Positions 1 to 8,559 of a DNA stretch of 64,000 nucleotides are shown here, one piece after another. The stretch lies in assembly GCF_036227205.1 (NCBI RefSeq), contig NZ_CP109442.1, positions 5,766,001 through 5,830,000 on the forward strand, written 5' to 3'. The position numbers were made by a program, and so were the translations under genes. The notes beneath the pieces were generated by a model. The model searched no databases and was not told where the DNA came from. It worked only from the letters and a program-made list of their open reading frames with translations. How positions within the stretch are numbered: position 1 is the stretch's first letter; the number at the start of each line of letters is the position of its first letter. Source of the stretch: Amycolatopsis sp. NBC_01480. GTDB lineage: Bacteria > Actinomycetota > Actinomycetes > Mycobacteriales > Pseudonocardiaceae.

Positions 1-419
1 GCTGCGCATTCGCGGTGGCAACGTCAGGCACGTCGAGCTGCGCGAGCACGACGTGGTCAAGATTGAACGTCAACGGTCCTCCCCTTGCGGCCATGGCTGG
101 CTACACCGTCGCGAAGACCCTACAGGCGGTTGGTTTCTTTCGCCCGGGTTCACCGGAAAGAGTGACTTGAGGAACTACGGTGTCTGCGGCAGCGTCAGGC
201 ATCCCGTCATCGCCGAACCCGCGTGTCGGTGCCGCCTGCTCGGGCAAGCCCTGCCGACCCGGCTCGTCCAGACGTTGATCGAGAGTGGTCGCAGCGATTG
301 GATGTGCCGATAACAGCTCTTATGTAAACCTGCGGTCCGGCTGCTGCAGACCATGCCATCGGTCTGTATAACGACGTGTACCTTCTGGGCGCACTAAGAA
401 TAACGGCTGACAAGGGCGA
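1..419. other. No confident gene
   Basis: I see no reading frame with protein-like composition, ribosome binding site and family resemblance in this stretch. One plus-strand frame is open from the window edge to about 313, but its composition is ordinary for chance frames in GC-rich DNA. A gene tail cut by the window edge cannot be excluded. Confidence 0.4.
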
Positions 420-1208
420 GTGATGAGCCACGCCGGAGAAGCTGGCAGGCTCCGACAGATGATCGACGTCCGTGACGGTTCAACCTCAGATCCCGACGAC
501 GCCCACGGGCAGATGTCCATAGCCGACTGGGAGCGGCGGCTGCAAGCTATGCCGGGGTTTCGCGCGTTCGTCTGGCAGCGGCAAGTGCACCGGGTTGCCT
601 ACGTCTTCCAAACCAACCTCGCCGAGTACCGGCACTTCATCGACACGCTGCAATGGCAGGGGAGGCGCCCGCCGACCAGAGATGTCGCCAATGCCGACGT
701 CCTCGACCAAGTGCTCGACGAGAGTCAACGGCTGTTACACAACGTACTCGCCGCAATGGCGACGCGCGTCGCGCAACTCCGCCGGTTCGTCAGGCATAAC
801 TTCGATGCTGGCTCCCCGATCGCCATCGAATACGACGAACGAGTCGCCGCGTTGTTCGCCAGCGACGTCACGGCAGCCTTCCTGCAGAAGATGCGCAACG
901 AACTCGCACATGCTCAGTTGCCGATCGTCTCGAGCACGGAGACCATTCGCGCTGGTTCGACCACCGTCGCGATCGTGCTACCGTGCGACGCCTTGCTGGA
1001 CTGGACCGATCGGAACAGCAAGATCACCACCTGGCTGGCCCGGCATCCGGGCGGCGTGGTCGACATCGGCGAAGTCCTCGATGGCTATGCGCGCCGGGCC
1101 GGCAATCTCGACGATTGGCTGCAGCAGCGCATCGGGATCGAGTACCGCGGCGAAATCGACCAGTTCGCGGCTGCCGAAGATGCCTTCTTCCGGTCGCGTG
1201 GGCTTTGA
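420..1208 (+). CDS. Hypothetical protein with HEPN-like RNase motif
   Basis: A protein of about 262 residues, starting at GTG 420 or ATG 423. I do not recognise the family. The middle is helical (roughly residues 95-165) and carries R-N-E-L-A-H at 159-164, which matches the R-x4-6-H signature of HEPN ribonucleases, commonly found in toxins and defence proteins. The C-terminal third contains hydrophobic strands and an acidic tail. No signal peptide or membrane segment is visible. It lies 85 bases upstream of rlmN on the same strand but shows no functional tie to it. In related actinomycetes I would expect a phospholipid-synthesis gene here, so this may also be an insertion. The HEPN assignment rests on the motif alone. 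Confidence 0.6.
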   Translation: MMSHAGEAGRLRQMIDVRDGSTSDPDDAHGQMSIADWERRLQAMPGFRAFVWQRQVHRVAYVFQTNLAEYRHFIDTLQWQGRRPPTRDVANADVLDQVLDESQRLLHNVLAAMATRVAQLRRFVRHNFDAGSPIAIEYDERVAALFASDVTAAFLQKMRNELAHAQLPIVSSTETIRAGSTTVAIVLPCDALLDWTDRNSKITTWLARHPGGVVDIGEVLDGYARRAGNLDDWLQQRIGIEYRGEIDQFAAAEDAFFRSRGL

Positions 1209-1293
1209 GGGCTGCGCAGGGTCGTGACCTGACATACACCCGGCCGGGGCGGTCCGGGCGATGCCAGGGGGCGCGTGGGAGACTGGTCAGGTT

Positions 1294-2400
1294 ATGACTG
1301 CCCTCCCCCTCGTCTTCGACGCCCCCAAGCGCGGCCTGCCGCCGCGCCACCTCGCCGACCTTTCGGTGGCCGACCGCGCCGCCGCGGTGGCCGAGCTGGG
1401 GGAGAAGCCGTTCCGCGCGAAGCAGCTGTCGAACCACTACTTCTCGCGCTTGACGGTCGACCCGGCGGAGATGACAGACATCCCGGCGGCTTCCCGTGAG
1501 CGCTTGGTCGCCGACCTGATGCCGACGCTGCTGACGGAGGTCCGCGCGCTGGAGGCCGACAAGGGCGCGACCCGCAAGACGCTGTGGCGTGCGCACGACG
1601 GCACGTTGCTGGAGAGCGTCCTGATGCGCTACCCGGACCGCGCGACGCTGTGCATCTCGAGCCAGGCCGGCTGCGGCATGGCGTGCCCCTTCTGCGCGAC
1701 CGGCCAGGGCGGCTTGGACCGCAACCTGTCGACGGCGGAGATCGTGGACCAGGTCCGCTCGGCGGCGGCGGTCATGCGCGACGGCAAGATGGCCGGCGGT
1801 CCCGGGCGGCTGTCGAACATCGTCTTTATGGGTATGGGTGAACCTTTAGCGAACTTTGTCCGAGTTGTGAAGGCTGTTCGCCGCATTACCGACCCTGCAC
1901 CAGGGGGTCTGGGGATCGGGCAGCGTTCTGTCACGGTGTCGACCGTGGGCCTGGCGCCGGCGATCCGCAAGCTGGCGGACGAGAAGATGCAGGTCCGCCT
2001 CGCCGTGTCGCTGCACACGCCGGACGACGAACTGCGGGACACGCTCGTGCCGGTGAACGAGCGCTGGTCGGTCGACGAGGTGCTGTCAGCCGCGCGGTAC
2101 TACGCCGACACCTCCGGTCGCCGGGTCTCGATCGAGTACGCGCTGATCCGGGACATCAACGACCAGCCGTGGCGGGCGGAGCTGCTCGCGAAGCGGTTGC
2201 GCAAGCACCTGGGCCAGCTGGTCCACGTGAACGTGATTCCGTTGAACCCGACCCCGGGTAGCAAGTGGGACGCGTCGCCGAAGCCGGTCGAGCGCGAGTT
2301 CGTCCGCTTGGTGAACGCCGGCGGTGTCGCGTGCACGGTGCGGGACACCCGTGGCCAGGACATCGCCGCAGCCTGTGGCCAGCTGGCTGCTGAAGGCTGA
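1294..2400 (+). CDS. rlmN: 23S rRNA/tRNA adenine C2-methyltransferase RlmN (chimeric 3' end)
   Basis: A radical-SAM enzyme of 368 residues that methylates C2 of A2503 in 23S rRNA and of A37 in some tRNAs. The C-x3-C-x2-C iron-sulfur motif is at Cys127, Cys131 and Cys134. Cys120 and Cys347 match the two mechanistic cysteines of the family. I chose ATG 1294 because [11 protein letters not shown] is the usual actinomycete start; a longer frame opens at 1261. The segment around 1825-1905 is AT-richer and recoded ([10 protein letters not shown], where the copy at 17 kb has [10 protein letters not shown]), which marks the joint where the 3' end appears to have been replaced. The enzyme still looks functional. 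Confidence 0.95.
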   Translation: MTALPLVFDAPKRGLPPRHLADLSVADRAAAVAELGEKPFRAKQLSNHYFSRLTVDPAEMTDIPAASRERLVADLMPTLLTEVRALEADKGATRKTLWRAHDGTLLESVLMRYPDRATLCISSQAGCGMACPFCATGQGGLDRNLSTAEIVDQVRSAAAVMRDGKMAGGPGRLSNIVFMGMGEPLANFVRVVKAVRRITDPAPGGLGIGQRSVTVSTVGLAPAIRKLADEKMQVRLAVSLHTPDDELRDTLVPVNERWSVDEVLSAARYYADTSGRRVSIEYALIRDINDQPWRAELLAKRLRKHLGQLVHVNVIPLNPTPGSKWDASPKPVEREFVRLVNAGGVACTVRDTRGQDIAAACGQLAAEG

Positions 2401-2706
2401 GTTGTTCGTTTCGATGATGGAGAGTTTGTCGTGATGTATGCCCCCAGCCTGTTGGATCCGGCTGCGGACGAGCTTCGACTCGCGGACGTGGTCGGCCGTG
2501 GTGCCACCGAAGTGGCGCGCGAGGCGCGGACGTTGCTGGGTGAGCGGTTCAGCTCGGTGACGTTCATGTACGTCCTGATGCGCGCCTTCGAGGTCGAGTA
2601 CACGGCCGCGTGTGACGCATCGCGATGGCACGAGTTCCACGGCGGTCCACGTGCCCTGTCCGATGCTGATCTGGAGAAGCTGCTGGCCCCCTGGCTGGCT
2701 CGCTAG
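1834..2706 (+). repeat. Diverged direct repeat, copy A (rlmN 3' end plus small gene)
   Basis: This segment is repeated at 17348-18216 in the same orientation. Both copies start at the shared octamer ATGGGTGA, run exactly 567 bases to the rlmN stop, and continue with a 90-residue gene. Proteins are nearly identical across rlmN but codons differ widely, so this is not a recent tandem duplication; the two copies come from different lineages. The distance between the octamers is 15,514 bp. Confidence 0.9.
2434..2706 (+). CDS. Conserved small protein downstream of rlmN (copy A)
   Basis: A 90-residue cytoplasmic protein of unknown function starting MMYAPSLLDPAADELRL. The ATG at 2434 is preceded by GGAG. 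It contains a conserved core, ERFxSVxFMYVLMRAFEV, and a C-terminal HGGPRALSDADLExLLAPWL block. A diverged copy of the same length lies at 17944-18216 after the second rlmN end, sharing most residues. The strict pairing with rlmN suggests it is a normal chromosomal neighbour that travelled with the replaced gene end. No catalytic motif is visible. Confidence 0.8.
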   Translation: MYAPSLLDPAADELRLADVVGRGATEVAREARTLLGERFSSVTFMYVLMRAFEVEYTAACDASRWHEFHGGPRALSDADLEKLLAPWLAR

Positions 2707-3017
2707 CGATCTTGGCGCCGCGTCTTGGGTGAGATTGCAAGCGGCCTCAAACTGCTGCCGTCCAGTCCACCATCGGCCCCGATTGCCGCTGCTCGTGCAT
2801 AGATCCTCCGACGGTGGGGCGCGTTCGCCTTTCTGTCGTTCGACAAGATGCGCTGTCCGCGAACGGCCGCGACTCCAAATCCGCCGGAAATGACTGCGCA
2901 GGTCGCGGCGACTACCCAAGCCCAGGTCGCATGCACGGTCAGCCCTAGGAAGAGCTGCATGAATGCGACGACGCCGTAAGTGATGGCGAGCGCGCGCCAA
3001 GTGGCGTGGTACGCCAT
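2703..3017 (-). CDS. Small two-helix membrane protein
   Basis: A 104-residue protein starting MAYHATWRALAIT. Two hydrophobic segments at about residues 9-27 and 32-52 suggest an integral membrane protein; the tail is basic and its end may be overextended by chance reading. Unknown family. A degenerate relative of its first 30 residues lies at 4130-4216 on the same strand (see that entry), which supports this frame being real. It overlaps the end of the preceding small gene by 4 bases in the opposite direction. Confidence 0.5.
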   Translation of the reverse strand: MAYHATWRALAITYGVVAFMQLFLGLTVHATWAWVVAATCAVISGGFGVAAVRGQRILSNDRKANAPHRRRIYARAAAIGADGGLDGSSLRPLAISPKTRRQDR

Positions 3018-3109
3018 CAGGCGACCCTCGATGCAGACATGAGCACTACATCGTCTCGATCGGCCGCGCGGTTACACCTCATCGCCGGTTGAGGCGGCTT
3101 CGGCGAGTC

Positions 3110-4045
3110 ATGCGTGCAATGCCGCTGACGTGTGCCCATCCTGGTGCAGTGGTTGCTGCAAGCTTCGAGGAAAAGACCTATGAGATCGCGTACAACGCGG
3201 AGCTTGCGGCCGGGTCGGGCGGCGACCGGCTAGTCTTCGCGCCCGGGCAGGTACTGGAAAAGTTGACTGGTTTCGATGCTGCTGCAGATCCTGACCCGGA
3301 GCACCTGATTTGGACGGTGCTCGGGGTACCTCGACCTCGCGGCCTCTCGCTCTTGCCGTCACACTGGGTGAACTCACGCTCTGGAATGCCAAAATCTGCG
3401 GATCTGCCACGAATTCCTAAAAGCCTGATCCTGCAATTCAAACGACCAGAGTACCTCTATGGATCGCGAGCAGCGCAGCGGCGACTATGGCACGGTCCAT
3501 ACTACCGATTCGTGCGCAGTAGAGAACAACACGAAGTACTTAAGAGGCTAGAGAAGAACCTAGTGGGCGCAGCCGTTGTCCGATACGCTGCGCCTGCCTT
3601 CCATACCCTCGGCGAGCTAGAGATCGCCCAGATGCAAAAAGCCATTATCTCTCGATCTGGCTACGTAGCGCCTAGCGTCTTCGGTCGCCATCAAGTGTGG
3701 ACATATAACAAGGCGGGCACGCATGGCCGTGGAAACCCCGCCGGGCGCACTCGGTCCGTTGAGTCGTTCGACCAGTTATTCGCATCATTGCTAGGCGTAT
3801 CAGGTCGCAAAGGAGAGGTCGTCAGGTATGACGGATTGGCCGAGCACCTAGCTGTCCTAGCTGATGCCTGTCGACCACGAGCTCCACGGTTGCGTCGCGT
3901 TGTCGACGAATGGGCGAGAAGCTTAAGAAGAGCTCCAGTGCCTCGCAGTCTAATACCGCCACTGGCTGACTACGCAACCATTCAGACGCTGGTTGCATGG
4001 CAAGGTGCAGCTTGGTGGATTGTCGATCGCCGCAATGATATCTGA
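3110..4045 (+). CDS. Hypothetical protein, possible PD-(D/E)xK-type nuclease
   Basis: About 311 residues from ATG 3110 (ATG 3119 is also possible; no clear ribosome site decides). The N-terminal part reads SFEEKTYE, then TGFDAAAD with Asp56, then LILQFKRPEYL with Gln109 and Lys111. The spaced E, D and QxK pattern resembles the PD-(D/E)xK nuclease core, as in Mrr-like and defence-island proteins, but I cannot confirm the fold. The gene has lower GC than the chromosome and sits end to end with the ATPase/TOPRIM gene on the other strand. No membrane segment or signal peptide. It lies between two related membrane-protein sequences (2703-3017 and 4130-4216). Confidence 0.6.
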   Translation: MRAMPLTCAHPGAVVAASFEEKTYEIAYNAELAAGSGGDRLVFAPGQVLEKLTGFDAAADPDPEHLIWTVLGVPRPRGLSLLPSHWVNSRSGMPKSADLPRIPKSLILQFKRPEYLYGSRAAQRRLWHGPYYRFVRSREQHEVLKRLEKNLVGAAVVRYAAPAFHTLGELEIAQMQKAIISRSGYVAPSVFGRHQVWTYNKAGTHGRGNPAGRTRSVESFDQLFASLLGVSGRKGEVVRYDGLAEHLAVLADACRPRAPRLRRVVDEWARSLRRAPVPRSLIPPLADYATIQTLVAWQGAAWWIVDRRNDI

Positions 4046-4129
4046 CCGTGCGCCGGCAACGGCGAGGCCACGGCATTGACAGGCAGTGTGCGCCATTGGC
4101 CGCGGCGGGTAGCCGCAAGGAGCGTGTCC

Positions 4130-4216
4130 CTAGATCGCGTGCGTGGTCACCGCGAGGTAGGCCTGGATGGTGACAATTAACCCGTAGGGGATGGCGAGTG
4201 TGCACCAAGTGAGATG
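4130..4216 (-). pseudogene. Degenerate fragment related to the 2703-3017 membrane protein
   Basis: Reading the minus strand gives HLTWCTLAIPYGLIVTIQAY followed by LAVTTHAI and a stop. This aligns with HATWRALAITYGVVAFMQLF in the gene at 2703-3017. There is no start codon in frame, so it is a remnant. The two related sequences flank the hypothetical gene at 3110-4045 in the same orientation, as expected from a duplication or an insertion between two halves of an array. Confidence 0.5.
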
Positions 4217-4267
4217 GCTTGACGGTAGGCAATTCGTGAGTTTAGCCAAAGTTGCCTATTGCTCGAT

Positions 4268-6118
4268 CTACCGGCCTGTTGCCAGCAGTTTAAGGAACAC
4301 GATGACATCTTCGCAGATTGCTTCGGATGGAAGCCTCTTTGCTACTTCGATTGCGTTCACGCCAAGTCCGGATAGAATTTCCTTCGCGTGAATATTCATC
4401 AATGTCTGAGGGGCATTTTGATTGATAAAAGTTGCCCCAATGGCGATACCATGCTGATCTCGCAAGAATTCTGCGACTTCGTTCTCGGTCCTTCCTGAGC
4501 ATTCAGCGAGGGTGGGTGGCCACAGTAAATAGGCTTCAATGTAGCGACGACGCCATTTGCGCGAGTAAAAATCGCCGTTGTCGGGGAAATTGTGGTCCTG
4601 TAGGTCTTGGTCTACGGACTTGATGGGCTCATCGTCTCTGTCGCGTAAGCTGACAGCGACTATGCCCGGAATATCTTCGTTGAGTGCTCGCCACAGGGCT
4701 TTACGTTCCTTGTGGGAGGTTGTGGTTCGCCACTCTATCCAACTGTCAGGCCACGGCATACCTGCCGTCTCCGCGAGGCTTTTAAGAATGGGTACGTCCG
4801 TCGTGCCTTCGACAAAAAGAACATGCTTAGAGTTGCGGATTTGATCAATACGTGGAGCATAGCCGGATCCGAGGCCTTCGAGTAGGCCCACCTTCTGATG
4901 CTCTTCGACAAGATATCGCGTGGAACCGCCTGGTTTTATCTCAAGTATTCTGGCGGGGGCCGCATTGCGCAGAATCTCGCTTGAGTGAGTTGCCAAAAGG
5001 ACCTGTTTTCCGACATTTGATGCTAGATCAGTCAATCGATCCAGTAACTCTTTTTGCAGGGTTGGGTGCAGGTGTGCGTCCGGCTCGTCGAATAGTAGGA
5101 CATCTGCTTCGGGTGATGTGGCGAGAGTGTAAACGCTCAGCCATTGCAGAAATCCGCTTCCCTCCACCATTAGGTCGCGGAGGTTGTAGCCATGATGACG
5201 CTTGAACTGGTAGCCGTCTACTGTGCCTCTATCGACTAGAACCTCAATATACGAGTGGTACTCCTCTCGAAAATCCTTCACTTGGAGTTCCGTTTGAAAT
5301 ACGCTGCGGAGAGTGTGCAGCAGAAGTTCCCAGGGATCTTCCTCGCGAAGTCGTTTTAGATCTGAATCGCTGATCTTCGTCCGACGCTTTCCTGGTGCAG
5401 TCAGTGGACGTTCAAGCAGTTCGGCGCGCTTCCTGAGATTTGCTTGATGCATATCTAGAAGAAGATTCCGCAATACCGCCCCGGCGAGGCCTTCACCAAT
5501 GCGACGCCTTCTGATGGCGCCGTTGGTCCGCTCCTCTCGTGAGGTTATCCCGGCGAACGGAGGCAAGTAAGCGATGGCTGGTGTTCGATCGCCGGGGTGG
5601 AGGTTGGAGGTCGACGTCTTGATGAAGAGACGATCATTCACCAAAGCTAGGCCGAATCCGAGCACTTTTGCGATGCCATCCTGGTCCCATTCGCATGTGA
5701 GGCGTAAAGTGTAGCCGCCGTCTGTTGCGTCTGGCTCCTTGGCTGATTTAAGATTTGTCCAGAGGTGTTTGAGCGATGGAACGTTGATGGGGGAAAATTG
5801 CTCATCGCCAAGGCCGAAACCTTGCCTTGTAATTGCCTCGGGGAGCAGTCCATCTTCACCTCGCTCCATGCGGGTAGCCGTTCTGCAAAACTCCCAAACG
5901 GCAAGTCCGTGAAGTAGTGAAGTTTTGCCTGAGTTGTTCCCGCCAGCGATCAAAGATACGCCGGGCCGGAGGGTGATTGCGGTATTCTTGAATTGTTTGA
6001 AGCGTTGGAAATAGACTCTTTGGATTGTGACCGGCCGACGAGGTGAATCGATTGTAACTGGTGACGTGATTGACTCGCCGGTGTCCTCGGTTGGCGCGGT
6101 GGTCTCGAGGATCGGCAT
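4268..6118 (-). CDS. OLD-like ATPase with C-terminal TOPRIM domain
   Basis: About 616 residues from ATG 6118; GTG 6142 is another possible start and the frame is open further upstream to 6307. N-terminal ABC/SMC-like ATPase: Walker A GGNNSGKTS at 59-67, signature EGSGF at 319-323, Walker B LLFDEPD with Asp344 and Glu345, switch His378. The C-terminal part has HVLFVEGTTD with Glu437 and LRDRDDE with Asp493 and Asp495, the acidic pattern of a TOPRIM nuclease. This layout is that of OLD-family proteins such as GajA of the Gabija anti-phage system and PARIS-like AAA proteins. No GajB helicase is next to it; the nearest gene is the possible nuclease at 3110-4045. GC content is clearly lower than the surroundings, which suggests transfer. 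Confidence 0.85.
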   Translation of the reverse strand: MPILETTAPTEDTGESITSPVTIDSPRRPVTIQRVYFQRFKQFKNTAITLRPGVSLIAGGNNSGKTSLLHGLAVWEFCRTATRMERGEDGLLPEAITRQGFGLGDEQFSPINVPSLKHLWTNLKSAKEPDATDGGYTLRLTCEWDQDGIAKVLGFGLALVNDRLFIKTSTSNLHPGDRTPAIAYLPPFAGITSREERTNGAIRRRRIGEGLAGAVLRNLLLDMHQANLRKRAELLERPLTAPGKRRTKISDSDLKRLREEDPWELLLHTLRSVFQTELQVKDFREEYHSYIEVLVDRGTVDGYQFKRHHGYNLRDLMVEGSGFLQWLSVYTLATSPEADVLLFDEPDAHLHPTLQKELLDRLTDLASNVGKQVLLATHSSEILRNAAPARILEIKPGGSTRYLVEEHQKVGLLEGLGSGYAPRIDQIRNSKHVLFVEGTTDVPILKSLAETAGMPWPDSWIEWRTTTSHKERKALWRALNEDIPGIVAVSLRDRDDEPIKSVDQDLQDHNFPDNGDFYSRKWRRRYIEAYLLWPPTLAECSGRTENEVAEFLRDQHGIAIGATFINQNAPQTLMNIHAKEILSGLGVNAIEVAKRLPSEAICEDVIVFLKLLATGR

Positions 6119-6389
6119 GTCGGCATCTTGCGAATCGGTCACTCTACGATCATCGTCACGTGCTTGGCGATTGTTGCGTGCCACTCGGCATCGCGGGCTG
6201 TTCGTAGTGAAATTGTGTCCCGATGCTCGACGGTGAGGCAGGTAGTCAGGCCGGAGGCGCGCGGGGCGGTGTGGTGACCTGCGGAAGCTCGCCGACGGGT
6301 AGTTCAACTGATGAGGTTGAGCGTGTTCTACGAGCTTGATTATTACTCTCTGTCACCCGGCAACGAAGTGGTTCGACGTACAGCCGATT

Positions 6390-6803
6390 TCACGGTGTGG
6401 ACCCGCGGTCGGTGCGGTGGTCGTAGGTCTGCTGGGCTTGCTGGATCTGTGCGCTGTGGTCGACCGTCCAGGAGTAGAGGTGACCGAACGGCTCCCGCAG
6501 TGACTCGCCCAGCGGGGTCAGGGAGTACTCGACGCCGACCGGCGAGGTCGGCAGCACGGTGCGGCGGATCATCCCGTTGCGTTCCAGGCGGCGCAACGAC
6601 TGGGTGAGCACCCGCTGCGTGACCCCCTCCAGCCGGCGCATCAGCTCGTTGAACCGCGTCGGCCGCTCCAGCACCGCCATGATCATCATGGACCACTTGT
6701 CCGCGATCTGGTCGAGGATCGGCCGGCTGGGACAGTCCGAGCGGAACACGACCCGGCCGCCGGTGACGTCCGCGGCCTCGCCGAGCAGGTAGGTATCCCT
6801 CAT
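6390..6803 (-). CDS. HxlR-family winged-helix regulator
   Basis: A 137-residue regulator from the ATG at 6803 (MRDTYLLGE); a longer frame reaches 6869. It shows the HxlR pattern: a Cys in SDCPSRPILDQIADKW, then a winged helix with RFNELMRRLEGVTQRVLTQS and LRRLERNGMIRR. Such proteins are thiol- or metabolite-responsive repressors. It is divergent from the enoyl-CoA hydratase at 6910, with a gap of about 100 bases that must hold both promoters, so the hydratase is its likely target. Confidence 0.9.
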   Translation of the reverse strand: MRDTYLLGEAADVTGGRVVFRSDCPSRPILDQIADKWSMMIMAVLERPTRFNELMRRLEGVTQRVLTQSLRRLERNGMIRRTVLPTSPVGVEYSLTPLGESLREPFGHLYSWTVDHSAQIQQAQQTYDHRTDRGSTP

Positions 6804-6909
6804 GATCCCTGGTTCTCCCAAAGTGCGTTCTTGATCTTCATCGTCGTGCTGACCAGCATGGGTATGCATCGCAAACCTACAGGCCGATCAGTAACGCGAG
6901 GGATCCGTG

Positions 6910-7743
6910 ATGACCGAACAGCCCTACTCGACCCTGCACGTGAGCACCGATCGCGGGGTCGCCCGCGTCGTGCTGCACAACCCGCCGGTGAACGTGCTCG
7001 GCTCGACGATGATGCGGGAGCTGCGCACCGTGCTCGACGGGTTCCGTGACGATCCTTCGGTCCGGGTCGTCGTCTTCGCCAGCGCCGACCCCGAGTTCTT
7101 CCTCGCCCACGTCGACATGCTGATCCTGGAGGACACCGACGGCCTCGACGAACTCGCCAAGGCGGCACCGGCGGGGGTCAATGTGTTCCAGGCCGTCGGC
7201 GAGCTGCTGCGCCACCAGCCTCAGGTGACGATCGTCGAGCTCGCGGGCAAGGCCCGCGGCGGTGGCGCGGAGTTCGTCGCGGCCGCGGACATGGCTTTCG
7301 CTGCGGCGGAGACGGCCGGGCTCGGCCAGGTCGAGGCACTCATGGGCATCGTTCCGGGTGGTGGCGGTACGCAGTACTTGCGTGAGCGGGTCGGGCGCAA
7401 CCGTGCTCTGGAGATCGTCCTGGCCGCTGACCTGGTCGACGCGCAGACCGCCGCGGCCTACGGCTGGATCAACCGGGCCGTGCCGGCCGCCGAGCTGCGC
7501 GGTTTCGTCGATCGGGTCGCCCGCAACATTGCTGCGTTGCCCGACGGGGTCGTCGCCGCGGTGAAGCGCGCTTTGCCCGCCGACGACCTCACCGCCGGAT
7601 ACCGGCGCGAGCACGACGCGTGGGCGTCTCAGGTCGAATCGCCGGCCGTGCAGAAGCTGATGGCCGCGGCGGTGCCGAACGGGGTTCAGACACGCGAAGG
7701 TGAGCGCGATCTCGAAACGTTGATGCGCACCATCGCCCGCTGA
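6910..7743 (+). CDS. Enoyl-CoA hydratase/isomerase family protein
   Basis: A 277-residue crotonase-fold protein from ATG 6910 (GTG 6907 is adjacent; GCGAGG lies upstream). It carries the two oxyanion-hole loops, around SADPEFFLAHVDM and KARGGGAEFVAAADM, and the EALMGIVPGGGGTQYL block, whose Glu sits where the catalytic Glu of hydratases is found. The first loop has DPEFFLAHVD instead of the common AGADI, so the substrate may not be a standard enoyl-CoA. Probably controlled by the divergent HxlR gene. It sits between defence-like genes in the 15.5-kb accessory segment. Confidence 0.88.
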   Translation: MTEQPYSTLHVSTDRGVARVVLHNPPVNVLGSTMMRELRTVLDGFRDDPSVRVVVFASADPEFFLAHVDMLILEDTDGLDELAKAAPAGVNVFQAVGELLRHQPQVTIVELAGKARGGGAEFVAAADMAFAAAETAGLGQVEALMGIVPGGGGTQYLRERVGRNRALEIVLAADLVDAQTAAAYGWINRAVPAAELRGFVDRVARNIAALPDGVVAAVKRALPADDLTAGYRREHDAWASQVESPAVQKLMAAAVPNGVQTREGERDLETLMRTIAR

Positions 7744-8559
7744 GTCTCGGCGGGTGGCAGTTTGCAGCGAACCGCGCCCGGCTCATCCCGTACGTGTGGT
7801 GATCTCGGAGGACCGAGCCGGCCGTTGCCCGGGAAAGCCATCGGCTCACTTGGGGCACGAATGAAGAGGCGCGCGCCGCTGCCCGTCACCCGGCGCGGCT
7901 TGGCTCGCTCCTGGGTCCGGCCTGCGAACACGCCCGGCCCCGCCGGGACACGCCCTACCCCCCGGTACGGCCGGAAGTGACTCCAACACCGGTACGCCGA
8001 ACGGTTGACCACCACGTCAACCTGCACAACGCCGACAACAGGACCGTCGGCGCTGCTCACGCCGCCCTCGACCGACACCGGGCGGGCGGTCCGTGTCGCC
8101 GACGCGGGATGGGCTACTCCCCGCGCCGGCGCCGGCGACGGCAGCGATCGCGACAGGTCGTTGCTGTAAGGCCCTGGGACGATGTTGCGTCCGCAAGCAG
8201 CCTTACGAGACCCGCCCGTGAGACAGATCACTTCAGCGGTAACCTGTAGGCGTCGAGGCTTTCGAGTCTCGATCGCGCACCGCTTCGGTGGTCCTGACAC
8301 TCGGGCGCCGCAGACCTATGAGCTGCAGCGTGACGCGATTTCGGCGACATCCCGCACGGGATGGTCAACCCGGCACGAGCCGGCGGACCGGAATCACAAC
8401 CCGACCGACGGCAACTCCGAGCCGGCCCGCCACGACCCGGACCTGAGAGCCGGCGACTGACGGATTGGACGCCCATCCCGCGGCATGCGGGTTCCGGCGG
8501 CGGGGTCGAGACGGCACGTCGCCCTCGGCCTGTGCGCGCGAGTGTCCAAGGAGGGCACC
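7744..8559. other. Long intergenic stretch without a clear gene
   Basis: About 800 bases with several short open frames on both strands, none with convincing composition or start signals. The right end must carry the promoter for the two-gene unit at 8560-11147. I see no repeat or RNA gene here. Confidence 0.4.
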
